From Phytoseiulus persimilis (taxonomy: Eukaryota; Arthropoda; Arachnida; Mesostigmata; Phytoseiidae): a stretch of 64,000 bases of DNA. The notes under the pieces were generated by a model. The model did not search any database. It was not told the DNA's origin and saw only the letters and a program-made list of their open reading frames with translations. A program made the position numbers and the translations under genes. Shown here piece by piece: positions 47,976 through 60,984 of this stretch; the first letter of the stretch is position 1, and each line of letters starts with the position of its first letter. The stretch lies in contig CM075102.1 in the NCBI GenBank assembly GCA_037576195.1, positions 21,138,745 to 21,202,744 on the forward strand, read 5' to 3'.

Positions 47976-50900
47976 GGTGGGCTTGGGTCTTAAGATGGTT
48001 CAGATTCAATTCTGATATAAATTAAATCCTCTTTTTACCACATAAGAAAGATTTCTGTCCCGCAATTGCTAGCTTAGCGTGGCACCCAGTGTTGGTTTAT
48101 GCCACCCGGCCAGCGAGCGGGGGACGACGTGAGACCTATGCCCTTTGTTCGAGCCTGCTCGGATTCTCCAGAATGGGATGGCCAGCTCAAGGGGAGCAAT
48201 AGTCAAGGATGGCGTCTCAAGAATGGCGAGCCGTTCCTTGACTTCCCGGTAAGAGTGAGAGAACGTACAGCGTTTGCTTCGGTAACGAGATCTCTTTGTC
48301 CTCTGCTGTCGTCACCGCTGTCTCTTGATCCTCCTCCTTCCTGTTCACAATACACTCAAAGCCTCATCGCCTCTTGAAAATTGTTAACGACCTTGCCCTG
48401 CTGCAGCCGAAGCAGCGGCATCGGAGCAAACTCGTCTAAAGCCCAGTCATCAGTATAATAAAGAAGCGAGGACCACCACTGGCAGCAGCAGCGGCACGGG
48501 GGCGGCTATTCCTCGCTCGCTCGCCGGTCGGTATCACTGCTGGCGTTGCTTTCGAGCCCGACTATCGCCAACAGTCCGACGCCGAGCTGGCCGAAGCCAG
48601 GGGTCGCCAAACCTACATCAAAGTCTCTTCAGGAAAAAAGGCGTACCGAAGACATCGGGCCAGAATCCGCTGTTCCATTTGCAGAGCTCGACCGCGAGGC
48701 GCCCCTGGCATCTTAATTCCTCGTCTTCGTGCGTACAAGCGGGCGGGCGAGCTTCGCTCACGCAGAAGGGACGATGTACGTCTACGTTGTTGCCGGCGCC
48801 ACTCTTAGCAAATGGCAAAGTGTCCTTGTGTCAATATACCGCTCGCATCGTGCCATCCCGAACTCTCGGTCGCTCCCTGTTTGCCGTTCCGGCACCTCGC
48901 GCCGTTTTAGGCCTTTTCGCTCATGCAACGCATTAGAGGCCTCCTATAGACTCCACCGATGACGCAGTTCTCAGCGAGCCGTCTGATCCTCATAAATGCC
49001 ACTGGGGCCCTCTCTCCCCCTAAATCAGCCGGAAGAGGCTTTGGATAACCTCCGGGAATATGTCTATTGAGGGTGAGACCTCGGGTCGATATAGAACTTT
49101 CAAACCCTTTCTGCCTCTCGCCAGTGATGTCCACCGGGCCCGGTCCGCTTCAGAGGAACGATCCGTTGTTGTGCTGGTGACCGGGAGTATCGTTGATTCC
49201 GAGGAGGCTGAAGATTTCCCGGGGAAATCACGTTAAAAACAGATCACGGATCACTCAGAGCTTCGGTTGAGCGAATCAAACGAAGATCGCTGTTACCGAA
49301 GCGAGGTCGCCCGCAAATGTCATCGAAACGTTCGTAGAAATCCCGGCGCATTTGGAACTAAGTGTTCGGACACTGAGAGGAGGTCCTCGTTGTTGATAAA
49401 CCTGATCCGGTGGCGCCCAACTCGAGAGCCAGAGTGAGGTCGCGAGCGAGGCATCGGAGTTCAACTCCGCCACCATTCAGTGCTCATTGTTCAGCTCCCG
49501 AACCCACTTTGGCGCCGCGGCGAGACTTTTTTTTATTCCTCAACACATCGTGTGCCACTCGGAGATCACCCTCGCGAGCAGCATGATCATCAACATCAAC
49601 AGGGAGTTGAGGTTGATGCGCGAGTGGAGAACGGGAAGATGCAACAGAGAAGAGCGAACCTTAGGAAAAAAACGAACAATATAAACACAATGCGAAATAA
49701 GCAAATAAACAAACAAAGACACAGCCTGAGTTGCAGAGCCCGCGAAGAATACGGAACGATAGTACGCAAAATAAACAAAGAAGCGTTCAAGCAAAAAGCC
49801 TCGAAACAACAGAGAGGGAACTGTCTTGAATGAGAAGGGTTCTCGCAACGAGTCGGCTCCATCGGCTCGACTTCGCTTGTAAGAAAAAGGTTTGATAAAG
49901 CGGGAAAACAAGGGCTGGGTGGAAAGGACGATATTGTTCGGCGCTCCACGTTCCGGGCGCAATCGTCTGAAAGCGATGCTTTTGAGCGACGATTTGTGAT
50001 GAGGAGCCCGCGGGTGAAGAGTCCAATTAAAAAGATGCGTTCGCTTTCCTTGAGAGCCTCCGGACTCAGCTGAAGAGTTGCAGCAGCAGCAGCGGCGGTC
50101 GCCGCTGACAACGAGTACCACCAGGATGACTACGGCCGAGAGATAGAGACGGAGGGAGACCATCGAGAGAGGAACGGAGAGAGATACGGGAGGGGGTCAA
50201 AGGCTCCCCGAATCGGCCGCGATGCCTGCGGCTCGCGCAATCAATGCTAAATTGGCCGAAGAGAGATGCGCGCCTCGCTTCGCCCCCCGGCCCACAAGCC
50301 GCTATTTGCTCCAGTCAAGCAGGCAGGCCCTGACTCGAAATTGCCACAGCGTTAATGAGGAGGAGGCGCAACGACGTCATTCGAAACTTCTGAGGTTTAG
50401 TCCTCTGGGCGCGAAGATACGACATGCGCTCCAGCATGATCCCTTTGAATCCAGAACTGGCGTTGGTACGACTGATAAGACGACATGCGATATCCCCTCA
50501 TTTCTCATTCCCTCTCCAGACCGCGATTCGATGTGGGGGAGGGGAGAATGGAATGCAGATAGAATCACGCTGCTGGAGTTTCGCAACGACCACTCCAGCC
50601 ACGTGGTTGTGACCCTCCCGAAGCGCCTGCCGAGTGAGTTTGCAGGCGGAGGAGCAGTCGCGGGGAGGGAGTTGCGATTCAAGGTCATCGACGCCCCAGA
50701 GACCAGATGAGCAAGTCCAAGAAAACGAACGAACAATCTATCTGGCTTTCCCGACGCCCCTTCTTTGGTATTGGCGACGTCCAGCGGATCGTCCGCCGTG
50801 GCGGGTGAAACACTCGAAGGGTATTCCGTTCTCGGCAAGCTTCGAGCGATGCTAGCAGGGCTGTGGTGGCCGCGACCGCCGCCAATTTGGTCCAGGACCA

Positions 50901-53900
50901 ACTTGGCTCGCAACTTCGGCTCAAGCTATCTGAGAGAAGAAGTTTACTCTCGAAAAGCATCTTCTATTGCTAAGAGTCTCTCATTAGTGAGATACACCCA
51001 CCACGGGCTAGGCCCCCGACCACCCGAGCGCCGTCGCCCAGCCGTCGTTCTCACTGTTTTCAACGTTCAGCAGTCACGGCGACCAGAACAAGGCTCGACC
51101 CGAACATCATTTTTTGAACCTGACTTCACGGCGTGTGTCCGAGCGAATGAGTAACAACATTTTCTCTGAAAGATCATGCCTCGTTGATGACTCGAGGCAT
51201 GGATCAGCCATCTGGCAATGCGTCCCTCAGGCCCCGGGGTGTCCGCGAAATTAAAGACAACGAGATATAACGTTTGAGCTGTTGTAGCCTGCAGCCCTTC
51301 CCTCACACTCCTTTCCCTGAGAATCATCTCGAAGTGTGGACCATACAAAAGGTGTCTGGGTTCACCGAGAACGAATAACGATGGATGCGATCCAGGTGCC
51401 ACCTCAGAATCATCCACGATGCTCAGATGCTGCGGGGAACTAATAGCAAAAACCTAACCGAAACAAGCGGGCATTCTTTGCGTTCGATTTCAATATTTTA
51501 GGAAGCGCTTACATCGGGGAGTTTCAAGCTCCAATAGTCACTGGGGTATCAGATGCTCCTCAGGATGTTGTCTTCCTATAAAAACAATGTATTTCTCTTT
51601 TGAAGCGACTCGCCTCGATAGCGACGTGGGTGGCCTCGGGCGGAACAAAAAAACTCGTGTTTCAGAACAACTCACAGTCGGAACGGGGATAAGGCTTGTC
51701 CGGCACAGGGGGAAGACGCGAAAGCACAGTGCAAGGAGAGAAAAACAGAGTTCAATGAGGAGCCACTGGTAACGCTGAATGCCCGCGGCGTTTCACTTAT
51801 CTGGACTGTTTCCTAAGTTGTCGGTCTGCCTTATTAGTAGAGCACGAACCCAACCGTCGTCAAACGGCAAAACGGGGATCCGAATCATTAGTTCACGGAT
51901 TAATGTCTTTCGTACCGAAAACGAGGAGCCCATTTCTCCATCAACGTGCCTCAACGCGCATCTCTCATTGTCTCCGCGCAGCCCTCTGCGCGAGAAGCAG
52001 GGCTGAAAGTTCGGCCTTCGTCCGCCATGCACGTTGTTCCTGAATTCTCTTCTTAGTCACACACGCAGTCGATCCTGGGATCCGTATCAGAAGAAATCAA
52101 GCTTTGCCCCGAACCACTGCCGTTCTCTCTTGCCGAAGCTGACACAACTGGTGTCGCAACATCCCGTCATACCACTCTGATCCTACAGGAGCGATTCTCT
52201 GCGGGGTAGGGTGCTGCGCCTCGGGGCTGCTGAGCGTACGCAAGCCATAGCAGCCGGTTTCGTTTCAGAAGTTGCGCGGCAGTAGAGGAAGCGATCGCTC
52301 CCGAGGATCGGCGTCGAGTTCCACATTAAAAGTTGCATCTTCAAGATCCTGAAATTGGTTTATAATCAATTTCGGCTGCTGTCCAATGCTGCACGCCGCC
52401 TGAGTCCGAGCGGGTGGGAGCGAGGCTCCAGGCATCTTGCCACCGCAGCGCGACTTCGCTGGAACACGGAGCCAACGGTTGCGACGGGGGAACGGGGAGA
52501 TGAAATTCCTGCACGGATGGGAACAGTGATGATTTTCCCCAAATCGAATCGTAAGCCACATACCGAAGTAAATTAGGTCAATACTTTATCGAACACTCGA
52601 CGCCCATGGGCCGGCAGACAGACCCGCAGATATATATGTGTGTCTCCGGGACGCGTTTGGACCACTCGGCTCCGGGACGCGGGAAAAAATATGTAGTCAA
52701 TCTTCCGTGGGGAGAAATGAGCTCTGCCCGTCGGTCTTCCTCCGCGGCTCCTCCCCGTTCCGTTCTCAGAATGATGGCCTGGGATTCTCGAGCTACGATC
52801 GATGAGAACTGACGTAGTCGGAGCAGGACTGCGAGCGAGTTGAGTTCAGTTCTGAATTCAATCAGAGCTCCGAACTGTGTTTCCTCCGACTGGGGTTCCG
52901 CTATGCTCGATGAACGCACTCTGGGCTTTCAACTGAGATCTCTCATCGGTTTTCCCCCGCTCGATCGAGAGCTTCAGACGCCAGCGGAGCTCTGACGCCT
53001 CGCTGGCTGCTTGCATGATCCACGGCTCCGGAAGCGGCTGTTTTGAATCTGAAAAGTCGATCTCTTGGTCGCTGGAAACTTTGTGGAATCTCTTGCATTT
53101 GAGGGAGAAGAGTCGGTGCTGGACGTAAGCTGCGTCCGGTCCCCGAGTCGGTCTAATGGACAGATACGCGCACGAACTCACGAGGTGCAACGCTGTGACT
53201 GACTCACTGCCCCGGCTGACCCGGAAAGTTGGAGACCTTTCGCATCAAGTCCGCGGAGCTTTGTGTTCGGCAGGCGGTGACAAAGCCTGGCGAGGGGCAA
53301 TGACGGGCATGCAGGGGAAACAGATCTTTCGGAAGGATTGTGGGCAGGCGAAGCGCGGAGGCTCGAAGGTAGCGAAGCCCTCCCCCCTGCCATCTTGTTG
53401 GGGCAAGCACTGTTTGTAACAAGCGTGGTCGCGGTTAGAAAGCCGGAAAAAACTGTTTTCTGCTTTTCCGAAGCGCCGCGTGCTCGTTGCTCGGTAGTTC
53501 GAGAGGCAGCACAGCAGACCTCACGCACACACATGTCGTGGGGGCTTGCTCTGTGACTGACAGCGCGGCCACAAACCACCCATTCAACGAATCAAAAAAA
53601 GAAGTCAAGGAAGCGATCCGGAAGGAGAGAGGACGGAAAATTGTGAACGAGGTCGAGAGTGTTTGGGAGATTTCCCATGCAAGTCGAAACCAATTAGTGG
53701 GAAATTGTAGCAAAGGTCTCAGATCTCAGAATTCGGAATGCGCGAAATTTCGCCAGGGCCCGGGAGGTATTCTGGAATATCACAGACCATACGAATCGCC
53801 TGAGAGGAGCTGATGCGCTGGCCCGGATTTTCTTTTCCTCGTCCCAAGCCGTTTGGGAATCTCAAAATTATAAAGAAGGCTTCAGTGCGAAATTGATTGA

Positions 53901-56180
53901 AATGGTAATGGAGAGGGATTAATACGCAATCAAATGCAATATGTACATCCAAATGCCTGGATCATTTTCCATCTCATATCGGGATCACCTCGACTCAGGA
54001 AGCCGCAACGCACTTGCAGTCAAGAATTCGTAAGGATCGACACACATGATCGCGACGCATTTTCTGCTTGTTTCTTATATAAACTCGGTGAACGCAGCGT
54101 CGGAGGCTCGCAAAATTGCGCCGAGATACTCGGCGGGCTCTACCTCCGCCAGGAAAAATCGCTTGTCTTTCGCGGAGGCTGCCCCTCGCCAGGATTTTAA
54201 GAATTGTGTATTTGTAGGTTGGATCTCCAACCTCTCTGGACTAGAAGCACTCGTCCTGGGGCCAGCCTCTTCTTTGCTCGATACTTATTCCTGTGGACTA
54301 TTAGAACATCGTGAACGAAGACGACTATGAGCCCGTTTCAGGATTTTCTCATCATCAATTCCGGCAGCTTCGCCACCACGCTTGTGGGAGTGGTGCAGCT
54401 CAGGGGTTCCCCAGTTTGTTTGACCTCTTTGAAGTTTTCCACGCGGACTGTGGAGCATGTTTTTGCCGAAGGTTGATTTGATATTTCCGAGCGTTAGCGT
54501 TTCCAATGCCGCGTCCTCGGGAACTATCAACAGCAATTCTCTGGCAGACCGATCGAATGCCTTCTCAGAAATGATCAATATACGGATAAATTATCACGGA
54601 TGCCTTGGAGAAGGGAAGGGGTGGGGGGTGACGTTTCCAGAAAACTGAAGCTGGCCAAGCGCCCTAGATGCAATATGACAGCAAGAAGATTCATGACCTG
54701 TTGGGCCTGAGACCGGACGATAACCTGGGAAGTGGGCCGGAAGTTCAGGCACCAAAAGCTCGAGAGCTATTAAAAAATACAACGAGGGGAACCCATGGGA
54801 ACAGCACTTGTTCTCCTCCGTAGAAAGCGTTGTGGGAGCAAAGTAACGTGAGGTGGCGCGGACATCGGATTTGAGACGGCTTGACACGGAACATGTTTCG
54901 ACGGGGAAGAAGTCGAGGAATTCCGAAAAGCCCTCATAGCCGTCGATGGAGTGCTCGGTGACGGGTTGTAATTTCCGTCCAGAATCATCTAGAGGAGACG
55001 AGAGGAGGGAAGAATATCCCGGGTGGATATATCCCGAACGGGCTCGTCTGGAGCTTCGGAGGCCAGTTTGCCGCTGAGGGCGCAGCTGGGAGAAAACTTG
55101 GCGGCTGCAGCGACGTCTGTCCCTGTGCGACGATTGCGTCCCATGCTTCCAGGAGGAACTTAGAAGCCCGTTTCCCATTAGAGTGAGCTATGTAGGCTCT
55201 GTTTCTTTTCCAGAAGGAACCACTCCAAAGAGAAGCGGAGTGCTTCTCCGGGCGTTGCGTGCGCCTCTTCTTCCGCTTTCTCGGTTCTCACCTCGTTAAT
55301 TGGGGATCGGGCGCAGGGGGAGGGCCTTGTGCGAAACTCAGCTCCAAGCAGGGTCCGCTTGTCCACGCTCAGCTCCTGTAGGGAAGTTTTCCGACCGGAA
55401 GGCGTTCCAGGAGCTTCCTGATTTTAGGGGTCCCGACTAGGGGTAGCAAAAATCCAGAGGGCGCAAATCTCGAATACGGGTTCGAATTCCAAAATCTCCG
55501 ACTCTGAGCTAGTGATGAACAGAATCGGAAGCTGTCCGTGATTGCGGTTGACCGATTCCCATGCTCATCCGGGAGCAGGTGCCCCTGTCTCGCCTTCGAA
55601 TAGACTTTACCGGACCCATTCTGTCCTGATTTATTCTGGCCCACAAAGCCGTGAGAATCCGGATTTCGATATAGCCATTCCAACATCTTGCGACCTCGCC
55701 CCCTCGAATCGCTCTCGATCATGATCGCCCTCCGACGAACGGCATTTAACGGCGCCCCATGAGACTGCAGGCAGGAAAGTAGACACTTGAACGTTTGCAG
55801 ACCCGACAGTGCCTCAATGATGCATGGCTTACGACGGCCGCAAAAACCTCGAACACCTCCAAGAATATCAGCCCAACGACTTTTTTCACGCAAATGCCGA
55901 GACATGAATGAAGACTCAGACTTGTCGATCCGAGTCCGAAACCGACATGGAAACCCGCAAAACTGGACGAGCCTTCGGTTTTCGTAGACCTGTAGCACTC
56001 TACCATGGCTTCGCCTCCACATTCGCACTCTAAGCTTTCCATTACCAGGGTATCGGGATGCCACTCCGCATCGATCTCATACCTTTCTTCCAGAGGGGAC
56101 TTTTCTGAAGTTCCTCAGCAATCCCGAAGAGAGGACTGATGGATCTCATTTTGTGCGAGCCCTCGAGGGCCATAGCTCTG
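47976..56180. other. Unresolved stretch with several long minus-strand frames
   Basis: Minus-strand frames 49540-50163 (207 codons, starting with a signal-peptide-like hydrophobic segment), 54594-55178 (194) and 55369-56064 (231) exceed what chance usually gives. They are rich in Ser, Arg and Gly, and I recognise no domain. A TATAAAA occurs at about 51571 on the plus strand. A CAG/CAGCAG run stands near 50083. One transposon-end-like sequence occurs at 48598 without a partner. Confidence 0.3.
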
Positions 56181-56370
56181 CCGAATCCCAACTGCTCTCG
56201 GAATACATTTCTCTCTGGGATAACTGAGATCAGGACACACGCCGCCAGGTTCGCCTCATCCGACTCAGTTTCGGGCCGAATCCCAACTGCTCTCGGAATA
56301 CATTTCTCTCTGGGATAACTGAGATCAGGACACAAGCCGCTTCGTTCGCCTCATCCGACTCAGTTTCGGG
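56181..56370. repeat. 95-base tandem duplication, two copies
   Basis: Copy one (56181-56275) and copy two (56276-56370) differ at four positions by eye, all within a 12-base stretch near position 65 of the unit. Both start CCGAATCCCAACTGCTCTCG and end ACTCAGTTTCGGG. The period is not a multiple of three, so the copies lie in different frames of any protein reading across them. The close match points to a recent duplication. Confidence 0.9.
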
Positions 56371-56603
56371 CGAATGCGGCGGGTGTTACGTTTCACGTTC
56401 GTTCCAAGACTTGAGCCATGAGGAATCTCGGTTCAACGTAGACGTCGTTCAGTCACATGCCTGATGATTCATATCTCCATTATGAGCGCATTTTCTCATT
56501 TTGGCGCGAGATTCGCCAAGGAAGAGAGGAGGCGTTCGCCGTATCATAAATTATAATGATTTATCGACACTGATCCACCCGATAGGAACAATCCATTTGA
56601 ACA

Positions 56604-57107
56604 TCAGCGCAAGGTGCATGAGCCAGGCAGATGCTCCCGCTCAGGAAGGCGCGTGTTTTTTTTCAAGTTCCGAATGTCAATGTACACTCCTGGAGCCCAT
56701 CCAGGTCCTGACCTAGTGAGCTCCATGGGAGCTTCGATATCCCACACTGGGGCGAATATCGTTTTGCGACGCCGTTTCGAGATGATCTCCTGACGCAGTG
56801 CCCCAGATATTTTGGGGACGAAAAGGTCCCATGCAAGGCGGGAAAGTCTGCCTGTCCAGATATGCCTTGGAGCCTTGACGACTGGCTGTGAATAACATTC
56901 TCCTTCACTTATAGCTAGTGCGCCCTTGATAACCGGCAAACCATCACTGTTCTTAGATTCGATGCCGAAGAACACCGCCTTCGAGTTCAGAGACCCGCAT
57001 GTGCTTAGCATCGAGCAGTGAGCTAGGGTAAACAAGGGGAGAGAGTGACTGGGACGAGTGTTTACGTTTTTCAGGGGTCCTCTTTCTGTGATCAGCTGTC
57101 GGAGCAA
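56604..57107 (-). CDS. Unidentified minus-strand open frame, 167 codons
   Basis: The frame has balanced composition with segments such as WDLFVPKISGALRQEI and PGWAPGVYIDIRNLKK. No family is recognised, and both ends may be introns rather than true termini. It lies about 430 bases upstream of the SLC46-like gene and on the opposite strand, so the two could share a divergent promoter region. It may also be a chance frame. Confidence 0.25.
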   Translation of the reverse strand: MLRQLITERGPLKNVNTRPSHSLPLFTLAHCSMLSTCGSLNSKAVFFGIESKNSDGLPVIKGALAISEGECYSQPVVKAPRHIWTGRLSRLAWDLFVPKISGALRQEIISKRRRKTIFAPVWDIEAPMELTRSGPGWAPGVYIDIRNLKKNTRLPEREHLPGSCTLR

Positions 57108-57535
57108 TCATGAGCTGAATTCTGAGGTTTGTGCCCTGCTCTCTGTCGGAACGAGTTGTTATTGGAATGATCACGACAGGATAGCTCGGCGGGGATTAAA
57201 TATCTCGGAAATAGAAACGGATTGGGAAGTGTGCCATTCTCAACCGTAAAAAGAGACGCTGGACAAAACGTTGTCATTCCGTTCGGATTCATCGAAATGA
57301 AACAACTCCCGTGCGATTCCTCTCCGTGCGATCATAGATTCCGGAAGTCGTGTTAGATTCCAGAACTGGATTTGAGATGGCGTTCGGGCTACGTGAGCCA
57401 ATAGTTCCGACAACCCTCACATTTCAGTGACAACCATCCAGGTGCCAGTGAGTACTTTGACGGCGCGTATCCAAGAATCACTTCACGAGTTCAGAATTTG
57501 CTGCCGTCTATCTCGTCACATCGAAACAGCGACCG

Positions 57536-59994
57536 ATGGAGCCATGCCAAGTAACAAGTTCGGAACATTCAGAATCTTCGGGGACTGAGCGATTGCTTCA
57601 TAGTCGGGAGAATGAGAGCATTCCTTTCGTTCAGAGCTATATCCTTGACATCATTCTGACAGTTTACGCATTGTATATCGGCTTGCTTACGATTCCGTTG
57701 ACCGATGCGATGATGAAGAAGACCTGTTATTTTGAGTTGAAGTACAACGACACCATATGTGAGTCTCTGAGTAGCAAAGCGAACGATCAGTTCCTGAATG
57801 AAGTACAGAGGATCACGAAGTTCTACGGCCTCGCGATGAATATAGCAGGCTCATTGCCAGGTTAGAGCTTGTGATTGTTTTCTCCGGCTACGCCAACTCG
57901 GCGCATTCTGAGGAATTGGAGTTCCGAAATCAGGCTACGATTCGCCTGCTTCGATACTCCATGTTCGCGATACGGTTCGGAGGCTCGGACGATCGGTCTT
58001 CCTCCATTTCAGCGGCTGTAAGCACGATAGTTGCCAGCAATTTCATCGCACGTTTCGGGATGAAAGCGCCGGTTATTGTTGCCCTCATTGGCTCGGGAAT
58101 AACATGTCTTCTGCAAGTATACTCGTGTGCTCACATGGGTTTACCTCTTTACTTCAATGTGATCTTCCAAATTCCTCAAGCTATCGCAGGCAAGTGGAAC
58201 AACACCATGGAGCCCAATCATGAGTTCATCCATAAATTTGATTGCGCCAAAATATTTCAGGCGGCCTCCTGGTCATCATGACCGCGGTTCAAACTCGAAT
58301 CGCGCTATCGACTGCAGCAGACAATCGGAAGTACAGATATTTCCTGCTTAGATATCTACTGCTGATTTCGAATCTGATCGCCGTCGCGGTCGGGATGCCG
58401 ATATACAAGAATCTCGGAACATTATGTCTCGCGGTCGTCTTGGCTGTGTCTCTATTGCTGTCCTTGGTTCTTGCGATTTTCGTTCTTCGAGACCAAGGTG
58501 AGCTCACCTTCGGAATCGAGGCTGGTCGGATGACAACTCGCCTACCCGCAGTGGGAAATCGACGCGAAAACTTCATACTTTGGGAGGCTTTCATGTGGTC
58601 TCCCGTCGAAGAATTTCCCGGCGTCGCCGCGGCGTGCCCGGTAACTTCTACGGCACTGTGATAACTCCGCGAATCCACGATTAGGACCAATTCGAATCGA
58701 TTTTCCAGGTGTCGACTTGAGTGAGAGTTTCTGTGTTCACCTCAGGAAATCCATAGACTTCACCAGTCTGAAGGAGGGACTGGGGTGCTTGGGACGGAAA
58801 CGCCCAGGTCATGCCCGAATCCAAGTCTATTTCATGTTGATTTCGTTGACGATCGGGATGATTCCATATGCAGGTCAGTGATCCGGAGGGTAGATACTAC
58901 GCCGGTCTCAATCTGGAGGGACTAGAGACAAAAATCGGTGGTCTCCCCTCCTCGTCATGACTACCGGCTCACGGTTTCCCCGGATCTCACAATTTCTTCC
59001 AACGAATTCCTAATTCTCAGGCACAGACAACCTCGAACAGCTTTACTTGAATAAAATATACGCATGGGACGCCCCAACGTTCGCATCGATCACCTCTTAC
59101 AGCCTCATCGCGCTTACTGTGGCGAGTCTCGTTATTTTCTTCCTGTTCACTAAGGTTTTGCATCTAACCGAACCCACTCTGATGCTGATCTGCTTCGCTT
59201 TGTATACGGGGAAGTTGTTCTCGAAGTCCCTGATGTTCTTCGGAACATTCATGTTCTGGATTCGTGAGTATTCGGCTCGATTCTCTTGTGCGTAGATAAC
59301 GTGGAATACTTTCGATGGAGGAGTTTGCGATCAATGCGATCGTTGATCAGGAAGATGGATCGTTCATAATTTTCGATCGCCGTCGCGTCTGTCGCGGCAC
59401 TGAGCAGTCCGCCGCAGACAGACAGGCGCGAGAGGGCGCCGAAAGTTTTCACTCTTCTTGATGAGTTGTTCGCGTTGGCTTGTACTCAGGATTGCTTCTC
59501 CCCCACAGAACTCGCTCTCGGTGCGCCGCTCTCTATCGGAACGACTGCCGCCAGTGCCCATCTCACTCGAATGCTAGCCCGCACCGAATCCGCCATGATA
59601 TTCGGCCTGAACTCATCTCTCGAACGTGTCATCCCACTCTTCGTTGACATCGGCTTCTCGGCAATATACGCAGCATCTATCCAGACATTCCCGGGACTGG
59701 TTTTCATTTTCGAAGGCCTGATCTTCTTGCTACCCGTTACCTTCGCAATGTGCGATCCAGTTCCTCTAAATTATCCGGAGCTCGAGAATTTCGCCTCCGG
59801 GGCTATCTACCAGAGAATACTGTTCTGTCAAACTGCACCTGATCCCATGATTCCTTGCCACCGAGATCTGACATCGAATCTCTTCCAGGTTGTGCTTCCA
59901 TTGGATTCGAAAAGAAGGCTATCCAGATTACGATCTGACCGGCGCTGAAGAGGGAGACGAAACTGTTCCTTCAACCAATACCCGTAGACGGTAG
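57536..59994 (+). CDS. SLC46-family solute transporter (proton-coupled folate transporter-like), complete seven-exon gene
   Basis: A major facilitator superfamily membrane carrier. SLC46 members move folates, nucleotide-like or other small anions with protons at the plasma or lysosomal membrane. The exact substrate is unknown. Exons are 57536-57860, 58013-58189, 58261-58497, 58709-58873, 59021-59263, 59509-59749 and 59889-59994, totalling 1,494 bases (497 residues) with matching phases. Intron 2 uses a GC donor (AG then GCAAGT). The last donor (GTGCGA) is the least certain. The acidic N-terminal tail precedes TM1 (YILDIILTVYALYIGLLTIP, residues about 35-54). The following loop carries two Cys, as in the family (CYFELKYNDTICES). 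RFGMKAP sits at the usual motif-A position between TM2 and TM3. About 12 hydrophobic segments follow, the last being FPGLVFIFEGLIFLLPVTFA. The tail is acidic and ends STNTRRR. The start ATG has an A at minus 3 relative to the codon context ACCG-ATG-G. AATAAA sites lie 150 bases after the stop. Confidence 0.85.
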
Positions 59995-60142
59995 GACTCT
60001 AAACCGTCGAACCGCCCAAGGATCTTGATGTTGATATCGCCAACGATCTCAGGAAAACCCGGAACGGAAACACCGACGTTGTACAGAACTCATGAGTTTT
60101 TATTTGACTCCGAAACCATGAAAATCCGCGTATCCAGCCTTG

Positions 60143-60152
60143 AATAAATAAA
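60143..60152 (+). promoter_or_regulatory. Polyadenylation signal of the SLC46-like gene
   Basis: Two overlapping AATAAA hexamers (60143-60148 and 60147-60152) lie about 150 bases after the stop codon and are followed by a GT-rich stretch (GGTGTTGGAGG). This fits a 3' end at about 60170. A second AATAAATAAA at 60303-60312 could be an alternative, longer 3' end. Confidence 0.55.
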
Positions 60153-60462
60153 GGTGTTGGAGGTTCCCATCCGGTGATGAGTCCCAATGCTTTGACGAAC
60201 ATTGTGCCATCTCGCGGAGAAGTCAATGCTATCTCAGTTGTCAACAACTTACATAGCAAGCGAGAGAGATTTCCCGCATACTCACATCAATAAGTTAAAT
60301 GCAATAAATAAAGGCGAGTCTTGCTCGCCTTCACTCTACTCAGGTTCATCGAGCCTGTACTCCGGGATGAAGTACATCATCTCTTTGTGTCCAAATAGTT
60401 CTCCTCTGTTACCGTAAAAGCCTGCAGCGTGTTCGACTGCTGGTGCTATCTGCTCGTTCGCT

Positions 60463-60984
60463 TCAGGCTTTGAACTCGAAGAGTTGGGGCAGCTTATCTA
60501 CTTCCTTAGCTGCGGTCGCACTCGGCTGCTTGTGCTTCCTTCGCTTATTTTTGCCCTCGTTCGTCTGGCTTTTCATCGCTGACACCTGTGTTGCGCTGTG
60601 CGCGGTTTGGGTTGTGAGCGCTTCCTCGAACGCACACTGGAACCTGGGACAGGAATTTGGGTCTTTCTTCCCCTCTTGTGCGGCTTTCTTCATGCGGTTC
60701 TTGAAGGACTCGTTGATATGAGGGTTGTGGAGAATGTTTGTGATCAACCTAGAAAAAAAAATTTGTGAGTGGAATTCCTCGTTTTTTACCGGATGTCTCA
60801 AACCCGGTCGTCTGCTCGGTGGTGTTGAAACCAGAGCCCTGCAACACGAATTTCACTAAGATGAGTGAGGGAAGCTCCGAGTTCGCCGGGATAGAAACTG
60901 CACGTCGTATCTCTTCAGTGGAACCGCGGATATGTTCTCCAACGTTCCGAGGATATAATGGGTGATTCGTTGAATTAGCAACTC
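60463..60984 (-). CDS. 3' end of a possible armadillo-type helical protein gene
   Basis: The last exon (60463-60748, after a strong T-rich TTTTTTTTCTAG acceptor) encodes LITNILHNPHINESFKNRM..., then a Lys/Arg-rich tail (KNKRRKHK) ending QLFEFKA and a stop. A preceding exon, 60832-60897, would read FYPGELGASLTHLSEIRVAG, and before it 60944-60984 would read ELLIQRITHYILG. Phases agree at both joins. The intron between these two would be only 46 bases, and its donor is weak. The pattern of EIRVAGLWLITNIL preceded by a helix resembles the final armadillo repeat of ARMC8/GID5 (VKLQLAAMFCISNLIWN), a subunit of the CTLH E3 ligase. That match is from memory and weak. Only the last exon is moderately secure. 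Confidence 0.4.

Noticed and set aside
48598-48613. Lone hAT-like end CAGGGGTCGCCAAACC
   Set aside because: No matching inverted partner or target duplication was found within about 1 kb on either side.
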